Source: Streptomyces sp. SirexAA-E (lineage in GTDB: Bacteria; Actinomycetota; Actinomycetes; Streptomycetales; Streptomycetaceae). From it: 64,000 nt of DNA. Positions 51,729 through 60,686 of the stretch are shown here, in pieces (positions within the stretch are counted from its first letter, which is position 1; the number at the start of each line of letters is the position of its first letter). Location: positions 806,001-870,000 of the forward strand of contig NC_015953.1 of NCBI RefSeq assembly GCF_000177195.2, in the 5' to 3' direction. The position numbers and the translations under genes are program-made. The notes beneath the pieces are model-generated. The model searched no databases. It saw only the letters and a list, made by a program, of their open reading frames with translations, and was not told the DNA's origin.

Positions 51729-52937
51729 TCAGGCCGAAGCGGGCTCGGCCTCCGCATCCGCGCGGCGGCCGGGGGCGAGCACTCCGGCCAGCGTGGAGGC
51801 GACGACCAGCAGGGCGAGGACGACGGTCATCGTGAGCCGGAGTCCGACGCGGTCCGCGAGGAAGCCGAGCGCGGGCGGCCCGACCAGGAAGGCGACGTAT
51901 CCCGTCGTGGCGACCGCGCCGACACGCGCCGCCGCGTCGTGCGGGTGGTCGCCCGCCGCGGACAGGGTGACGGGGAAGCCGAGCGACGCGCCCAGCCCCC
52001 ACAGGATCGTGGCGGCGCCCGCCATCAGCGGGCTGGGCGAGACGATCACCACCACCAGGCCGAGGGCCGCGGTCACGGCGCTGACCCGGACGACCTGGAC
52101 CCGGCCGTAGCGCTCCAGGAGGGGCCCGCCGGCGAACCGGCCGAGCGCCATGGAGGAGGCGAAGGCCAGGAAGGTCAGCGATCCCGCGGTGGCGCTGACG
52201 TGGTAGCCGTCCACCATGAGCAGCGGCAGCCAGTCGTTGGCCGCCCCCTCCGCGAAGGCCATGGCCAGCACGATCACCCCGATGAGGAGGAGCCGCCGGT
52301 CCCGCCAGACGCGCGACCGCCCCTGTGTGCCGCCCTGCTGCGGGGAGCCGCCGAAGGGCGCCTCCTTGCCCGTGCCCTGCGGGAGGGAGAGGACCGACCG
52401 CACAGCGGCGGCGGCGATGAGAGCCGCGACGGCCGTCAGATGCCACCCGACGGGGAACTCGACGGCGGTCAGCGCCATGCCCAACAGGGCTCCGACGACG
52501 GTGCCCAGACTGAAGCAGCCGTGCAGCACCGGCAGGACGGGCCGGCCGATGACGCTCTCGACGGCCGCTCCCTCGATGTTGAACGCGACCTCGGCGAGTC
52601 CCATCCCGCCACCGAACAGTGCCAGTCCGCCGAAGACCCCGGCCGCCAGCGACAGACTCGCGCCGGCGGCGACGACGAGCAGCCCGGCGACGACGAGCGT
52701 CGCACCGGCGCTGATCGTCACCCGGCCCCCGTAGCGGCGGACGAGTGGGCCGGAGGCCGTGACCCCGGCCATCGAACCGGTCGAGAGTCCGAACAGCACC
52801 AGGCCCATCGCGCCGGTGGACACGTCGAGGCCGTCCCTGACCGCCGGGGTGCGCGCCACCCACGAGGCCATGCCGGTGCCGGCGGCGAGCATGAAGAGGA
52901 ACAGAGCGGCACGCCAGCGGCGTGTGGCGGAATCCAT
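51729..52937 (-). CDS. MFS transporter
   Basis: 402 residues, about 12 membrane helices. LFMLAAGTGMASWVARTPAV and GLALFGGGMGLAEVAFNIEG are typical of the YbjJ-like MFS branch, and LVRRYGGRV is the loop 2-3 motif. Divergent from an acetyltransferase/TetR operon with two near-identical palindromes between them. Likely efflux; substrate unknown. Confidence 0.88.
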   Translation of the reverse strand: MDSATRRWRAALFLFMLAAGTGMASWVARTPAVRDGLDVSTGAMGLVLFGLSTGSMAGVTASGPLVRRYGGRVTISAGATLVVAGLLVVAAGASLSLAAGVFGGLALFGGGMGLAEVAFNIEGAAVESVIGRPVLPVLHGCFSLGTVVGALLGMALTAVEFPVGWHLTAVAALIAAAAVRSVLSLPQGTGKEAPFGGSPQQGGTQGRSRVWRDRRLLLIGVIVLAMAFAEGAANDWLPLLMVDGYHVSATAGSLTFLAFASSMALGRFAGGPLLERYGRVQVVRVSAVTAALGLVVVIVSPSPLMAGAATILWGLGASLGFPVTLSAAGDHPHDAAARVGAVATTGYVAFLVGPPALGFLADRVGLRLTMTVVLALLVVASTLAGVLAPGRRADAEAEPASA

Positions 52938-52988
52938 GGCAGCGGGGCCTCGGCAGACGGATCGGGAACGGGCGGAGGAGCAGGGAGC

Positions 52989-53021
52989 GTACGACCGTAC
53001 TCCTGGAGTGTACGATCGTAC
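52989..53021. promoter_or_regulatory. Paired TetR operators in the MFS/acetyltransferase promoter
   Basis: GTACGACCGTAC (52989-53000) and the perfect palindrome GTACGATCGTAC (53010-53021) are 21 bp apart centre to centre, i.e. on the same DNA face. The second ends 2 bases before the acetyltransferase ATG, so binding would block both genes. Probably bound by the TetR at 53627-54184. Confidence 0.65.
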
Positions 53022-53023
53022 TC

Positions 53024-53602
53024 ATGACGGACCACTTCGCGGGAGACCCCCGTACGAACCACGAGCGGATGCTCGCCGGGGACCTCTACATCGCCGACGA
53101 TCCCGACATCGCGGAGGCCCAGCGGCGTGCCGTGCGCCTCGCCGCCCGCTATCTGGCCGCCTACGCCGAGGACCCCGACGCCGCGCGGCCCGTCCTCGGC
53201 GAACTCCTCGGCGGCCTCGGGGCCGGTGCCCACATCCGGCCGCCGCTGTTCGTGGACTACGGCTCGTACATCACGGTCGGCGAGGACACCTTCGTCAACT
53301 ACAACCTCACCGCCCTGGACGTCGCCCCCATCACCATCGGCCGTGACTGTCAGATCGGGCCGAACGTACAACTGCTCACCCCCACCCACCCGGTGGAACC
53401 GGAGCCCCGCCGGGACAAGCTGGAGGCGGCCAGGCCGATCACGATCGGCGACAATGTCTGGCTGGGCGGTGGCGCGACGGTGCTGGCCGGGGTGACCATC
53501 GGGGACAACAGCGTCATCGGCGCCGGAGCCGTCGTCACCAAGGACGTACCCGCCCGTGTGATCGCCGTCGGCAATCCGGCCCGGGTGATCCGCTCGATCT
53601 AG
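53024..53602 (+). CDS. Sugar O-acetyltransferase (Maa/NodL type)
   Basis: 192 residues of the left-handed beta-helix family. N-terminal MLAGDLYIADDPDIAEAQRR is the Maa signature, followed by hexapeptide repeats (PITIGRDCQIGPNVQ; ARPITIGDNVWLGGGATVLA). The catalytic His is in LTPTHPV. The ATG is almost leaderless relative to the operator. Followed after 24 bases by the TetR gene. Confidence 0.92.
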   Translation: MTDHFAGDPRTNHERMLAGDLYIADDPDIAEAQRRAVRLAARYLAAYAEDPDAARPVLGELLGGLGAGAHIRPPLFVDYGSYITVGEDTFVNYNLTALDVAPITIGRDCQIGPNVQLLTPTHPVEPEPRRDKLEAARPITIGDNVWLGGGATVLAGVTIGDNSVIGAGAVVTKDVPARVIAVGNPARVIRSI

Positions 53603-53626
53603 CAGTTCGACGCAGAAGGAAGCACC

Positions 53627-54184
53627 GTGGCGACCGGACAGAACGACCCCGAGCGGCGGGAACGCATCATCGCCGCCGCGCTCGACCTGATCGCGGAGGA
53701 GGGGGTCGCGGGGACCTCGCACCGCAAGGTCGCCGCTCGTGCCGGTGTGCCGCTGGGCTCGATGACGTACCACTTCGACGGCATGGGCGAGCTGCTGCGA
53801 GAGGCGTTCACACGCTTCTCCGGCGGCATCGTCGCCGTCTTCGAGGAGCGCCTCGGCGCCGCCTCCACCACCGACGAGGCCCGGGAGGCGGTCGCCGATC
53901 TGGTCCACCACCTGTCCGGCGGCAATCAGCGCGAGCTCGTGCTCACCCACGAGCTGTACACGCTCGCCGCCCGCGAGCCCGTCTACCGCGAGCTGACCCG
54001 GGAGTGGATGCGCCGCAGCCGCGTCGCCCTGGAGCGGCACTTCGACCCGGCGACGGCCCGCCAGCTCGACGCGATGATCGAAGGCCTGTCCATCCACCGC
54101 GCCCTGGAGACCGAGCCGCACGACCGTGCCCTGACCGTCGAGGCGATCGCTCGCATCACCCGGAGCCCCTGCGCGCGTTCCTGA
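53627..54184 (+). CDS. TetR family regulator
   Basis: 185 residues. HTH region RIIAAALDLIAEEGVAGTSH followed by RKVAARAGVPLGSMTYHFDG. Second gene of the acetyltransferase operon; the paired operators at 52989-53021 are the obvious target, giving control of itself and of the divergent MFS gene. Confidence 0.9.
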   Translation: MATGQNDPERRERIIAAALDLIAEEGVAGTSHRKVAARAGVPLGSMTYHFDGMGELLREAFTRFSGGIVAVFEERLGAASTTDEAREAVADLVHHLSGGNQRELVLTHELYTLAAREPVYRELTREWMRRSRVALERHFDPATARQLDAMIEGLSIHRALETEPHDRALTVEAIARITRSPCARS

Positions 54185-54200
54185 CGCGCGCCTCAAGTCC

Positions 54201-54238
54201 CCTGGCCGGCAACCCACCTGACCGGGGTGCCGGCCAGG
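54201..54238 (+). terminator. Terminator after the acetyltransferase-tetR operon
   Basis: Perfect 11-bp stem CCTGGCCGGCA / TGCCGGCCAGG just after the TetR stop. Confidence 0.65.
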
Positions 54239-54295
54239 TCTCCCGTCCGCGGCGGACGCCGATCGGACCCGCCGGTGAGGGTGTGTGTGGCGCCC

Positions 54296-54336
54296 GCACC
54301 GCCCCCGCGGCCCTCGAGGCGGCAGGGGCGGTGTGC
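54296..54336 (-). terminator. Terminator after the azt operon
   Basis: Stem GCACCGCCCC / GGGGCGGTGTGC with a bulge, ending 4 bases from the stop of the aztD-like gene. Confidence 0.5.
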
Positions 54337-54340
54337 GCGG

Positions 54341-55543
54341 TCAGTCTCCGGCGACGACGCCCGACAGCTCGTTGGTGCTCTTCGGCAGGGTCACCGAGGT
54401 GATCTTCCTGCCGGTCTCCAGGTCGATGGCGTGCAGGGCCTTTTCGCTGGGCTCGGAGACGTACGCGGTGCCGCCGCGGACGAACAGGGCGGGCCGGGTC
54501 TGCTGCCAGTCCAGCGGTTCCTGCCACCTGCCCACGGCGGGGATCTTCCTCTCGACCTTGCCGCTGTCCTGGTCGATGACGTGGATGGCGCCGTCGGTGC
54601 CGAGGACCAGGGCTTCGCCCCGGGGGCCGCGGGCCAGCGAACGGAAGGAGTAGCTGGTGCCCAGCTCGACCAGGCTCAACTTCTTCTTCTCGGTGTCGAT
54701 GAGGGAGACCCGGGTGGGCCTCTCCAGCTCGGCCTCGGGGTCGGTCTTGTAGTCGCCCAGCAGGATCGGGGAGGCGTCGCTGCCGGCCTGGTTGCCGATC
54801 CGGCCGTAGTCGTCGGGGGCGTCCACCTTGGTGAACTTCCCGTCCTGGTAGATCAGGACGCCGTCCTCGCAGCCGACGGCGACGGCCTCGTTCCGGGCGG
54901 CCGCCTCACCGTGCACACCCGGGCACGTCTCGTTGCGCGCGATCTCCTTGTCGTTCCCGTCCAGCACGAGCGCGCCGGTCCGCTTCTCCTCGGTACCCAG
55001 GGTGCTGAGCAGCTCACCGTCGGCCAGTTCGATGGCGACACCGTGGTGTGCCTCGGCGGAGGTGTAGGTACGCCCTTCCGGCTTCTCGCCCTTGCCCAGG
55101 TCGGCGGGGTCGAAGACGTTGACCTCGCCGGTGCCGTCGGTGAAGAGCACGGTCCTGCCCCCGTGTCGTACGACGTGCCCGGGCTTGGCGCCCTTGTACT
55201 CGATACCGGTGAGGGCCTGCCCGGTGGCGTCCAGCACCCGGAAGCCGGTGTCGGTGGAGACGATGACGTGGTCGGCGTCACCGGCGGGGTTGACCCGGTT
55301 GAAACCGGACAGCTCGATCGTCCCGGTCAGTGCGAGGCTCTTGCCGTCCAGGATGTAGAGGCCGCCGTCGAAGGTGGCGACCAGCGGGTCCTTGACCGCG
55401 GTGGCGGGCTTCGCGCTCGCGGCGCCCCCGGCCTCGGCGGCGTCCCCGGTGGAGTCCTTTCCTCCGCAGGCGGTCAGTACCGTGGACACCGCCAGGGCGA
55501 GTGCCGTCCCGGTGAGTGCCCTGGTGCGTATCGACTTGTGCAT
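54341..55543 (-). CDS. aztD: AztD-like zinc metallochaperone lipoprotein
   Basis: 400 residues with a lipoprotein signal (LALAVSTVLTACGG) and repeated beta-propeller-like strands (GGLYILDGKSLALTG; TGFRVLDATGQALTG). Likely zinc-ligand histidines are in AEAHHGVAIEL and CPGVHGEAA, the latter the motif I associate with AztD. In the Paracoccus system AztD holds periplasmic zinc and passes it to the binding protein AztC. ATG 55543 has GGAAGG upstream. It lies 89 bases after the aztC-like gene. Confidence 0.82.
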   Translation of the reverse strand: MHKSIRTRALTGTALALAVSTVLTACGGKDSTGDAAEAGGAASAKPATAVKDPLVATFDGGLYILDGKSLALTGTIELSGFNRVNPAGDADHVIVSTDTGFRVLDATGQALTGIEYKGAKPGHVVRHGGRTVLFTDGTGEVNVFDPADLGKGEKPEGRTYTSAEAHHGVAIELADGELLSTLGTEEKRTGALVLDGNDKEIARNETCPGVHGEAAARNEAVAVGCEDGVLIYQDGKFTKVDAPDDYGRIGNQAGSDASPILLGDYKTDPEAELERPTRVSLIDTEKKKLSLVELGTSYSFRSLARGPRGEALVLGTDGAIHVIDQDSGKVERKIPAVGRWQEPLDWQQTRPALFVRGGTAYVSEPSEKALHAIDLETGRKITSVTLPKSTNELSGVVAGD

Positions 55544-55632
55544 CAGTGTGTTCCTTCCGCGCCGCCCGGTGGCGGCAGTGGGTGTGTGGTGGTTCCGGCC
55601 CGGTCGGCCGGTGCCCGTCGCGGGCTCCGACG

Positions 55633-56610
55633 TCAGCCGCCGGTCAGGCCGTCGGCCATGGCGGTGGTGTTGGCGCGCATCATCCGCAGGTAGGTGTCGG
55701 CGCCCTCGCCCTCGGCGGTCAGCGACTCCGAGTACAGCTCCACGACCTGGACCGTGCCGCCCAGTTCCGTGCGCAGGACCTCGGCGAGCCGTGTCGGCTG
55801 GGAGGAGTCGGCGAACACGGTGCGCACCCCGGCCTCCTCCATCGCCTCGGTGAGCGAGCGCAGGTCGGAGGAGCTGGGTGAGGCCAGCGTGGTGCCGCTG
55901 GGAATGACCGCGCCGATGACCCGGAAGCCGAAGCGGTCGGCGAGGTAGCCGAAGACGTGGTGGTTGGTCACCAGGGATCGCCGGTCCTCGGGGACGCGGT
56001 CGAAGGACTTCTCCATCCATGCGGTCAGGCCGGCGAGTTGATCGCCGTAGTGGGCGGCGTGTGCGCGTACGGCCCGGTCGTCCACGCCGTCGACGTGCTC
56101 GATCACCTGGTCGGCTATCAGGCCGACCGCCTTCCGTACCCGGTCGGGATCGGTCCAGAAGTGCGGGTCGGGGTGCCCTCCCCCCTCCTCGGGGCCTCCG
56201 TCGTCGGCCGTCCGGAAGGTGAGCGGGTCGACCGCGTCGCCGACCGCGAAGGCGGCGACCCCGGACTCGCGGGCGGCGTCCACGTGCCGCAGGACGTTCT
56301 CCTCCAGCCCCAGACCGTTGTAGACCACGAGGTCGGCGCGCTCCAGCTCGGCGGCCTGCACCGCCGACAGGCCGAAGGAGTGGGGATCGGCGTTGGGCTT
56401 CATCAGGACGGTGACGGCGGCTTCGTCACCGACGATCTCCTGGGTGATGTCGCCGAGGATGTTCGTCGTGACGACGATCCGGGGCCGCTCCTCGCCCGAC
56501 GTGCAGGCGGAGGCGGCTGCCGCCGTGGTGAGAGCGAGCAGACCTGCGATCAGATGGCGCAGCCGTGCCGCGCCCACCCTCAAGCGCCGCTTCGCCGCTG
56601 CCCGGCTCAT
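55633..56610 (-). CDS. aztC: Zinc ABC transporter binding protein (AztC/ZnuA type)
   Basis: 325 residues, cluster A-I metal-binding lipoprotein (lipobox ASAC). Zinc ligands expected at His in NADPHSFGLS, His in HPDPHFWTDP, His in TNHHVFGYLADRF and Asp in FADSSQPTRLAEVL. The loop before DPHFW is short and has one His, not the long His-rich loop of ZnuA, as in AztC, which relies on AztD. ATG 56610 overlaps the previous stop (ATGA). Confidence 0.9.
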   Translation of the reverse strand: MSRAAAKRRLRVGAARLRHLIAGLLALTTAAAASACTSGEERPRIVVTTNILGDITQEIVGDEAAVTVLMKPNADPHSFGLSAVQAAELERADLVVYNGLGLEENVLRHVDAARESGVAAFAVGDAVDPLTFRTADDGGPEEGGGHPDPHFWTDPDRVRKAVGLIADQVIEHVDGVDDRAVRAHAAHYGDQLAGLTAWMEKSFDRVPEDRRSLVTNHHVFGYLADRFGFRVIGAVIPSGTTLASPSSSDLRSLTEAMEEAGVRTVFADSSQPTRLAEVLRTELGGTVQVVELYSESLTAEGEGADTYLRMMRANTTAMADGLTGG

Positions 56611-57842
56611 CGGCCCGTCTCCGCCATGAGGACCGGCTCGATGTCCAGCTCGAAGGAGCGGGCGATACGCAGGTCGTCGTTGTAGTCGATCTCGAACACC
56701 CTTTTTCCCTTGGGGTCGTTGACGTAGGCGCGGCCGCGGTCGACCTCGATGACGGGGGTGCTGCCGCCGGTGCCGGCCGGCTCCCCTCCCGTCAGCAGCG
56801 TCGTGGTCCGCGCGGTCCGCTTCCCCGTGGCGATGTCGTAGCCGTGCAGCGAACCGTCGGTCTCCAGGACGAGCAGCGGGGAGCCCTCTCCGGCGGTGTT
56901 GACGGCGACGACGCGCCCCGTGTCCATCCGGGTCCAGCTCCGCTCGGTGACGTCCAGGACCCATACGGCGCGGTCCCCGGCCGGCGCGGTGAGGGTGTCG
57001 CTGCCGGGGCGGCCGTGGAAGGAGGTGGCCCGCTCTGCCGCCGGCACGTCCTGGTCGTAGGGGATCTCCTCGGCGGTGAAGGCCCCGTCCTCCTCGCGGA
57101 CGAGCAGGGCGCCGTCGGCGCAGCCCAGGACGACGCCGCGCCGGGTGAGGGCGTCGCCTCGCGGTTCCTCGCACTTCACGTCCGGGAAGGAGACGCGCGC
57201 GCCCTTGCGGTCGAGCACGACGAGCTTCGCGGTACCGCCCTCGTCCGCGAAGGCGAGCAGATGCTCCTCGTACGGCACGACGGCCCCGGTGTAGGTGCCC
57301 TCCAGCGTCCTGGACGGGGCGATCCCGCCCTTCTCCAGTTCGCCGCGGTCGTAGAGGACGGTCTTCCCGTCCTCGTCGGTCACGGCGGTCACGGCGACGT
57401 CGCTGCGCACCTCGGCCCGGCGGCCCACGGGAAGTTCGCCGACGTCGCGTACCGCCGCGCTGTAGTAGTGGACGTGGTCCCCGTGATCCACCGTCCAGGA
57501 CCCGCTGTCGAGCACATGTGTGCCACCGGGGGCGTGGAGGTAGCCGAACCGTCCGTCCGTGCCCAGCCGGACGGCGCCTTGTGTCCGGGCCGTCCTGTGC
57601 ACCTCTCCGGTGACGAGGTCGAGGACCCGGCTGTTTCCGCTGCCGGGATCGTTGAGAAGCAGGCGGGACTGCTGTTCGGCGGCCTCCTGGGCTCCTTCGA
57701 CGTACCCGTGCGGAGTGGCGGACGGGGAACTCGCTTCGGGCCGGGAGCTTTTGTCCGTCTCCCCCGCACAGCTCGCGGTGAGCAGCGCGGTGAGCACCAG
57801 GGCGGCCGACACCCATGGAGTGACGTTTCTGCGGACGGTCAT
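56607..57842 (-). CDS. Second AztD-like beta-propeller lipoprotein
   Basis: 411 residues, lipoprotein signal (ALLTASCAGE), repeated propeller strands and a His cluster DHGDHVHYYSAAVRDVGELP that resembles zinc-site segments of AztD-family proteins. It is paralogous in layout to the aztD gene downstream. Coupled to the binding protein by a 4-base overlap, so it is part of the importer. It may store zinc or feed the binding protein; which of the two paralogues is the true chaperone is open. Confidence 0.78.
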   Translation of the reverse strand: MTVRRNVTPWVSAALVLTALLTASCAGETDKSSRPEASSPSATPHGYVEGAQEAAEQQSRLLLNDPGSGNSRVLDLVTGEVHRTARTQGAVRLGTDGRFGYLHAPGGTHVLDSGSWTVDHGDHVHYYSAAVRDVGELPVGRRAEVRSDVAVTAVTDEDGKTVLYDRGELEKGGIAPSRTLEGTYTGAVVPYEEHLLAFADEGGTAKLVVLDRKGARVSFPDVKCEEPRGDALTRRGVVLGCADGALLVREEDGAFTAEEIPYDQDVPAAERATSFHGRPGSDTLTAPAGDRAVWVLDVTERSWTRMDTGRVVAVNTAGEGSPLLVLETDGSLHGYDIATGKRTARTTTLLTGGEPAGTGGSTPVIEVDRGRAYVNDPKGKRVFEIDYNDDLRIARSFELDIEPVLMAETGR

Positions 57843-57863
57843 GACGATCGCCTCAGGCTTCTT

Positions 57864-58718
57864 TCAGTCGACGTGTGCGGTGGGGACGTGGACGAGGCGC
57901 GTACGGCGGTGACGCAGGCCCGATGCCACGTGGGAGAGGAAGAAGAGGCTCACCGCGAGGGCCGAGACGGTCGCCCCGGCGGCGGTGCCCAGGTGCCAGG
58001 AGAGCAGCAGCCCGCCGAAGGTGGCGGTGACACCGAGGAGCGCGGCGAGCGCCATGACCCCGCGGACGCCCCGCGCCCACGGGAGGGCCGCCGCCGGCGG
58101 AGCGATGAGCAGGCCGAGGACGAGCAGCGTCCCCACGATGTGGAACGAGGCCACGATCGCCAGGCCGAGCAGACCGAGCAGCACGGCGTGGGCCAGGCGA
58201 GGCCGGAGCCCGAGGGTCGTGGCCTTGCGTGGGTCGAACGCCAGGGCGAGGAAGGCGCGGTGGCCCAGGACCGACACCGACAACGCCGCGAACAGCGCCA
58301 GCGCGAGCAGGACGAGGTCCTGCCGCCGGACGGCGAGCACGTCGCCGAACAGGAAGCCGGTCAGGTCCACGGCGAAGGACTGCGAGCGCGACACGATGAT
58401 CACGCCGAGCGAGAGCATGCCGACGAACAGCAGCCCGATGCCCGTGTCCTGGGACAGCCTCGGCGTACGTCCGAGCACGGTGACTCCGGCCGTCATGACG
58501 GCGGCGCTGGCCACCGCGCCCACCAACAGGTTCCCGCCGAACAGCGCCGCCAGCGCGACCCCCGGCAGCAGACCGTGGGACATGGCGTCGCCGAGGAAGG
58601 CCATCCCCCTCAGCACGACCCAGGTGCCCGCCAGCGCACAGATCGCGGACACGAGCATCCCGCCCCACAGGGCTCGCTGCACGAAGGACACCTCGAACGG
58701 TGCCGTCAACCATTCCAT
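57864..58718 (-). CDS. aztB: Zinc ABC transporter permease (AztB/ZnuB type)
   Basis: 284 residues from ATG 58718, about eight membrane helices. MAFLGDAMSHGLLPGVALAA and GLLFVGMLSLGVIIVSRS are signatures of ABC-3 metal permeases. The longer frame to 58763 would cross the Zur-type box and the divergent aztA start, so I prefer 58718. A TACTGT -10-like element 7 bases upstream suggests a nearly leaderless transcript. Confidence 0.9.
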   Translation of the reverse strand: MEWLTAPFEVSFVQRALWGGMLVSAICALAGTWVVLRGMAFLGDAMSHGLLPGVALAALFGGNLLVGAVASAAVMTAGVTVLGRTPRLSQDTGIGLLFVGMLSLGVIIVSRSQSFAVDLTGFLFGDVLAVRRQDLVLLALALFAALSVSVLGHRAFLALAFDPRKATTLGLRPRLAHAVLLGLLGLAIVASFHIVGTLLVLGLLIAPPAAALPWARGVRGVMALAALLGVTATFGGLLLSWHLGTAAGATVSALAVSLFFLSHVASGLRHRRTRLVHVPTAHVD

Positions 58719-58727
58719 GCCGAGGAC

Positions 58728-58750
58728 AGTACAATGAAAATCATGTTCAA
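58728..58750. promoter_or_regulatory. Zur-type box between aztB and aztA
   Basis: Core AATGA-AAA-TCATG, flanked as ACAATGAAAATCATGTTCAA, has one mismatch between core arms and closely resembles the box at 36288-36310. It overlaps the possible aztA start codons and lies 10 bases from the aztB start, so one site can shut off both directions. Confidence 0.78.
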
Positions 58751-59477
58751 CAAACCCGCCCACTCGGCCGCCGCGACCCGGGAACGGATTCCCCGTGTCC
58801 GCTTCACCGAGCTGTGCGCCGGCTACTCAGGACGACTCGTACTACGCCAAGTCAGCGCGGAGATACCCAGGTTGCAGGCGACCGCACTCGTCGGCCCGAA
58901 CGGCAGCGGCAAGTCGACCCTGCTCGGCGTCCTCGCCGGTGTGATCCGGCCGACATCCGGCGAACTGCACCACGACGAGGGCCGGGCACCCGCGTTCGTA
59001 CCGCAGCGCGGAGCCGTGGGCGACACGCTGCCCCTCACCGTGCGGCAGACCGTGGAGATGGGGCGCTGGGGCGAGCGCGGGCCCTGGCGCCGGCTGACCC
59101 GCCGGGACCACACGGCGGTGGACCTCGCTCTCGGCCGGCTCCAGATCGGCGAGCTCGCCTCACGCCAACTGGGGGAGCTGTCGGGCGGGCAGCGTCAACG
59201 CGCCCTCATCGCCCAGGGGTTGGCGCAGGAATCGGACCTGCTGCTTCTCGACGAACCGACCACGGGCCTCGACCCGGAGGCGAGGGAACGGATCGGCGCG
59301 CTGCTGACCGCGCTCGTCGCCGAGGGCGTGACGGTCGTCCAGGCGACGCACGACCTGGAGGCCGCGCGTGCGGCGGACGCGTGCCTCCTGCTCCAGGACG
59401 GCCGCCTCGCCGGACAAGGGCATCCCGACCAGGTGCTCACCACGTCGGCACTGGCGCGCCTGTGGCAACCGCTCTGA
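58743..59477 (+). CDS. aztA: Zinc ABC transporter ATPase (AztA/ZnuC type)
   Basis: About 244 residues: Walker A GPNGSGKST, signature LSGGQRQRALIAQ, Walker B LLLLDEPTTGLD and switch His in QATHDLEAA, as in metal-import ATPases. Starts at ATG 58735 or 58743. A TACAAT -10-like box at 58730-58735 would put transcription start near 58742, favouring a leaderless ATG 58743. It energises AztB. Confidence 0.9.
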   Translation: MFNKPAHSAAATRERIPRVRFTELCAGYSGRLVLRQVSAEIPRLQATALVGPNGSGKSTLLGVLAGVIRPTSGELHHDEGRAPAFVPQRGAVGDTLPLTVRQTVEMGRWGERGPWRRLTRRDHTAVDLALGRLQIGELASRQLGELSGGQRQRALIAQGLAQESDLLLLDEPTTGLDPEARERIGALLTALVAEGVTVVQATHDLEAARAADACLLLQDGRLAGQGHPDQVLTTSALARLWQPL

Positions 59478-59600
59478 ACCACCCGGCGGATCGCCCGGGC
59501 AGCCGGAGGCGCCCGGAACCGTGCGGGCCCGTGCCGGCGTCCCCTACCGGTAACCGGTGATCATGATGATGCCGCCGGGTGGATTCCAGGGTGGGGACGA

Positions 59601-60605
59601 ATGACAGGCACTGCTGCTGGAGCCCCGCGCACCGCGGCCCGGCGACGGGCACGCGGGCGGGCATGGGGACTGCTGGGCTGCGGCGTCGTGCTCGCCGCAC
59701 CCGCCACACTGCTCGCCGTCCGGCTGACGGGGCTCGACGCGGGGACACCGTTCGCGATGCCCATGGTGTTCTTTCCCTGGTCGACCGCTCTCTGTGTGCT
59801 GGTGCTGGGCGTGATGGTCGCCGTCCCCACCCTGCGGTCGTGGTGGGCCGTGGCCGTCGTCGCGGCTCTGGTGGCCGCCCAGGTGGCGCTGCTGATGCCC
59901 CGGTTCGTGGCCGAGAGCAGGTATGTACCCCCGGGATCGGTCCAGTTGCGCGTCGCCACCGTCAACACCGACGGCGGCCGCGTCGATCCCCACGCGCTGG
60001 TGGACCTGGTGCGCACCGGGCGGATCGACGTACTGGCCGTGGAGCAGACGCCGTCGCGGGGTTCGGACGCGCTCGACAGAGCGGGGCTGGGTGCGCTGAT
60101 GCCGTACCGGGAACTGCACCCCGAGTACGACTCCTCGATCTACTCACGGCACCCGCTGTCCCACGCCGGCACGACGCGGATCGATACCGCGTGGCCCCAG
60201 ACCACCGCCCAGGTCACGGTCGGCGGGCGCAGGGTGGAGCTCGTGGCCGTCCACACCTACTACCCGCTCGGAGACCCGAAGCGCTGGACGCGGGACATGG
60301 CCGCCCTCACCTCCCTGGCCGGGCGGAGCGGCCCGGACACGGTGTTCCTGGGCGACTTCAACGCTTCGCTCGACCACACCCCGATGCGGAGACTGCTCGC
60401 GGCCGGTCTCACGGACACCCACGACGCACTCGGCCGCGGATGGGCGCGCACCTGGCCCGTCGGCCACGCCCTCGTCCCACCCCTGATCCAACTGGACCAC
60501 GTCCTGTACGGCTCCGGCCTGACCGGGGTCTCCGTCGCCGAGCGCACCCTGCCGGGTACGGACCACCGGGCCGTCGTCGCGGTGCTGGCGCTGCTGCCCA
60601 CCTAG
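59601..60605 (+). CDS. Endonuclease/exonuclease/phosphatase family membrane protein
   Basis: 334 residues. Three membrane helices in about 22-110, then an extracytoplasmic EEP domain: RVATVNTDGG, VEQTPSRG (catalytic Glu), LGDFNASLDHTP and the C-terminal LPGTDHRAVV (Asp-His). Possible phosphoesterase or nuclease outside the membrane. Its TAG stop is within the CTAG at 60602-60605, immediately followed by a MITE relic. Confidence 0.88.
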   Translation: MTGTAAGAPRTAARRRARGRAWGLLGCGVVLAAPATLLAVRLTGLDAGTPFAMPMVFFPWSTALCVLVLGVMVAVPTLRSWWAVAVVAALVAAQVALLMPRFVAESRYVPPGSVQLRVATVNTDGGRVDPHALVDLVRTGRIDVLAVEQTPSRGSDALDRAGLGALMPYRELHPEYDSSIYSRHPLSHAGTTRIDTAWPQTTAQVTVGGRRVELVAVHTYYPLGDPKRWTRDMAALTSLAGRSGPDTVFLGDFNASLDHTPMRRLLAAGLTDTHDALGRGWARTWPVGHALVPPLIQLDHVLYGSGLTGVSVAERTLPGTDHRAVVAVLALLPT

Positions 60606-60686
60606 GGCTTGTTCTCGACAGTCCCGCCTGTCCGGCGACGCCTGGCACGCCCTCCGGGCGGACGGCGCTACGTTCGAGACAAGCGC
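60606..60686 (-). mobile_element. MITE relic (internally deleted copy 3)
   Basis: About 81 bp: left end GGCTTGTTCTCGACAGT, then CCCGCCTGTCCGGCGACG as in copy 2, a deletion of about 90 bp including the central hairpin, then CCTCCGGGCGGACGGCGCTA and a degenerate right end. The left CTAG is kept (60602-60605); the right one is mutated. Older than the copies at 7563 and 10342. Confidence 0.7.

Noticed and set aside
56565..58734. Long upstream extension of the zinc ATPase frame on the plus strand
   Set aside because: It runs antisense through three confirmed zinc-transporter genes; the ATPase domain begins only after 58743.
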